Assembly: GCA_009665115.1 (NCBI GenBank)
Contig: WJXE01000154.1
Location: 1-5,804, forward strand
DNA from: Nitrosopumilales archaeon
GTDB taxonomy: Archaea; Thermoproteota; Nitrososphaeria; Nitrososphaerales; Nitrososphaeraceae
Direction of reading: 5' to 3'
DNA length: 5,804 nt
Shown piece after piece: positions 5,607 to 5,804 of this stretch. Numbering within the stretch: position 1 is the first letter of the stretch; the number at the start of each line of letters is the position of its first letter. The notes below the pieces were generated by a model that did not search any database, had not been told where the DNA came from, and saw only the letters and a list, made by a program, of their open reading frames with translations. Made by a program: the position numbers and the translations under genes.

Positions 5607-5804
5607 TACTATTAAACATGAACTCGCTGAGCTCAAAAAATATAACTTGTATAGGAGACCATATAGGATTGAGGTCTACGGAGCTAGAGCATTAGTCAAT
5701 GGCATAGAAAAAATCCATTTGTGTTCAAATGATTATCTCGGATTATCCAGGAATCCACTAGTTCTTAAAGAAGCTCGATTTGCCTTACGCCATATGTCAC
5801 AGTG
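5590..5804 (+). CDS. bioF: 8-amino-7-oxononanoate synthase (KAPA synthase), N-terminal part, runs off the window
   Basis: BioF is a PLP-dependent alpha-oxoamine synthase that condenses a pimeloyl thioester with alanine to make KAPA, the substrate of BioA. From about 5611 the frame reads a helical, charged stretch, then YRRPYRIEVYG, then LCSNDYLGLSRNP, matching the E. coli BioF N-terminal motif SSNDYLGLSHHP. It stays open to the window edge, and the catalytic Lys lies outside the window. The frame opens after a TGA at 5578 and contains no ATG or GTG before the conserved region. The best candidate is a TTG at 5590, which overlaps the bioB end by 17 bases. An ATT at 5611 is a less usual alternative. 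An ATG at 5618 is in another frame and soon hits a stop. The tight link to bioB indicates cotranscription. Confidence 0.85.
   Translation, partial: MVFTRNTIKHELAELKKYNLYRRPYRIEVYGARALVNGIEKIHLCSNDYLGLSRNPLVLKEARFALRHMSQ

Overview
The window looks like chromosomal DNA of an ammonia-oxidising archaeon-type organism (Nitrososphaeria/Thaumarchaeota, possibly the Nitrososphaera side). This rests on protein flavour rather than a search. BioA and BioB have archaeal-looking sequences, there is a short single-domain sugar nucleotidyltransferase, and two genes have a TATA-like box centred about 27 bases upstream of the start codon with no Shine-Dalgarno, as expected for leaderless archaeal transcripts. 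Base composition is moderate, and no rRNA, tRNA or CRISPR array was seen.

Layout: (1) 1-652, minus strand: a nucleotidyltransferase whose C-terminus is cut off by the window edge. (2) 753-1166, minus: a small four-helix membrane protein of unknown function. (3) 1167-1434: a non-coding gap with an imperfect hairpin downstream of bioD. (4) 1435-5804: a biotin cluster with bioD on the minus strand, divergent from bioA on the plus strand across about 40 bases, then bioB and the start of bioF on the plus strand. A serine recombinase gene (minus strand) and about 440 bases of poorly coding sequence lie between bioA and bioB and separate the cluster into bioD/bioA and bioB/bioF halves.

Together the bio genes cover the late biotin pathway: BioF makes KAPA from a pimeloyl thioester and alanine, BioA aminates it to DAPA, BioD closes the ureido ring to dethiobiotin, and BioB inserts sulfur. 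No gene for pimeloyl supply is seen.

The most notable observations are in bioB. It carries a nearly perfect 39-bp in-frame tandem duplication that adds exactly 13 residues between the radical-SAM cluster and the next conserved cysteine. By hand alignment to E. coli BioB, two of the four classical [2Fe-2S] ligands are replaced (C128 by Asn, R260 by Lys), while extra cysteines lie beside the other two. The recombinase is the other point of interest: its C-terminal tail reads antisense into the end of bioA, and an imperfect dyad just upstream could be its binding or crossover site.
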